A program made the translations under genes and the position numbers. Below the pieces are notes generated by a model that saw nothing but the letters and a program-made list of their open reading frames with translations, did not search any database and was not told where the DNA came from. 64,000 bases of DNA, taken from Myxococcales bacterium. GTDB taxonomy: Bacteria; Myxococcota_A; Polyangia; Polyangiales; JAFGIB01. The DNA lies in NCBI GenBank assembly GCA_029880325.1, contig JAOUOP010000034.1, positions 18,611 through 82,610 on the forward strand, in the 5' to 3' direction. Below, one piece after another: positions 63,814 through 64,000 of this stretch (its first letter is position 1; every line of letters begins with the position of its first letter).

Positions 63814-64000
63814 GTGACCGCACCGCGGATATCGGTCCCGGATGGAACCCGGATGGTGACCCGCACCTGTGCTCTGCGCCGCTTCTACTTGCGGCCCGAT
63901 CCGGTGGTCAACCAGATCGTGCGCTACTGCCTGTTCCGCGGCGCCGCCAAGTATGGGGTCCTGCTGCACGCGGTCAGCTTTGAAAGCAATCACTTTCATC
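63814..64000 (+). CDS. Second RAYT transposase, cut by the window end
   Basis: 62 codons visible from a GTG that is the first start after an in-frame stop at 63805. PDGTRMVTRTCALRRFYLRP and KYGVLLHAVSFESNHFH match the RAYT N-terminus. NHFH is a standard HUH site, unlike the HDH of the upstream copy. The two differ enough that this is not a recent duplication. Confidence 0.75.
   Translation, partial: MTAPRISVPDGTRMVTRTCALRRFYLRPDPVVNQIVRYCLFRGAAKYGVLLHAVSFESNHFH

Noticed and set aside
63311..63823. 170-aa minus-strand frame between the RAYT genes
   Set aside because: Low complexity and overlaps the transposase 3' end; no ribosome-binding site.

Overview
High-GC, gene-dense bacterial DNA. The many lipoproteins with Cys- and Gly/Ser-rich linkers, PP2C and Hanks-type kinase genes, a PEGA domain, ECF sigma factors, two-subunit-style acyl-CoA dehydrogenases and a RAYT gene pair suggest a Myxococcota (Polyangia-like) chromosome. 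This is inferred from gene content only. No rRNA, tRNA, CRISPR array or prophage was recognised.

Layout. 0-17 kb: a PP2C phosphatase, a broken sigma factor, hspQ, a GNAT protein, an HtrA protease, adenosine kinase, a universal stress protein, an MFS transporter coupled to a DUF2914 protein, Cys-rich lipoproteins, a CBS-domain protein and a LuxR-type regulator. 17-24 kb: a cobamide salvage/assembly locus (cobS, cobU and a lipoprotein on the minus strand; cobQ, cobO, cobT on the plus strand). It is driven by two back-to-back cobalamin riboswitches. 24-28 kb: a zinc-ribbon membrane protein, aspS and a decayed island. 28-38 kb: a pseudokinase and a TetR-controlled divergent fatty-acid module (two acyl-CoA dehydrogenases; MaoC hydratase, large FabG, thiolase) with three matching operators. 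38-46 kb: metabolic enzymes, a LysR regulator with three phased palindromes, and dehydrogenase remnants. 46-53 kb: a lectin-like metalloprotease, a TetR gene and a Tae4-like amidase with its putative immunity lipoprotein. 53-62 kb: an ECF sigma factor, a ferritin-like protein, a Ser/Thr kinase, and a translationally coupled operon of a large lipoprotein, a vitellogenin-N/HEAT-like protein and a metzincin. 62-64 kb: two RAYT transposase genes.

The most unusual signal is a set of 166-179 bp intergenic elements with 31-36 nt terminal inverted repeats. Two copies of one family (3.7 and 56.7 kb) have equal length, a 94% identical interior, and arms that differ by compensatory base-pair changes. 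Two further elements (18.1 and 27.3 kb) share the architecture. One of these sits between cobU and cobS and supplies the cobU stop codon.
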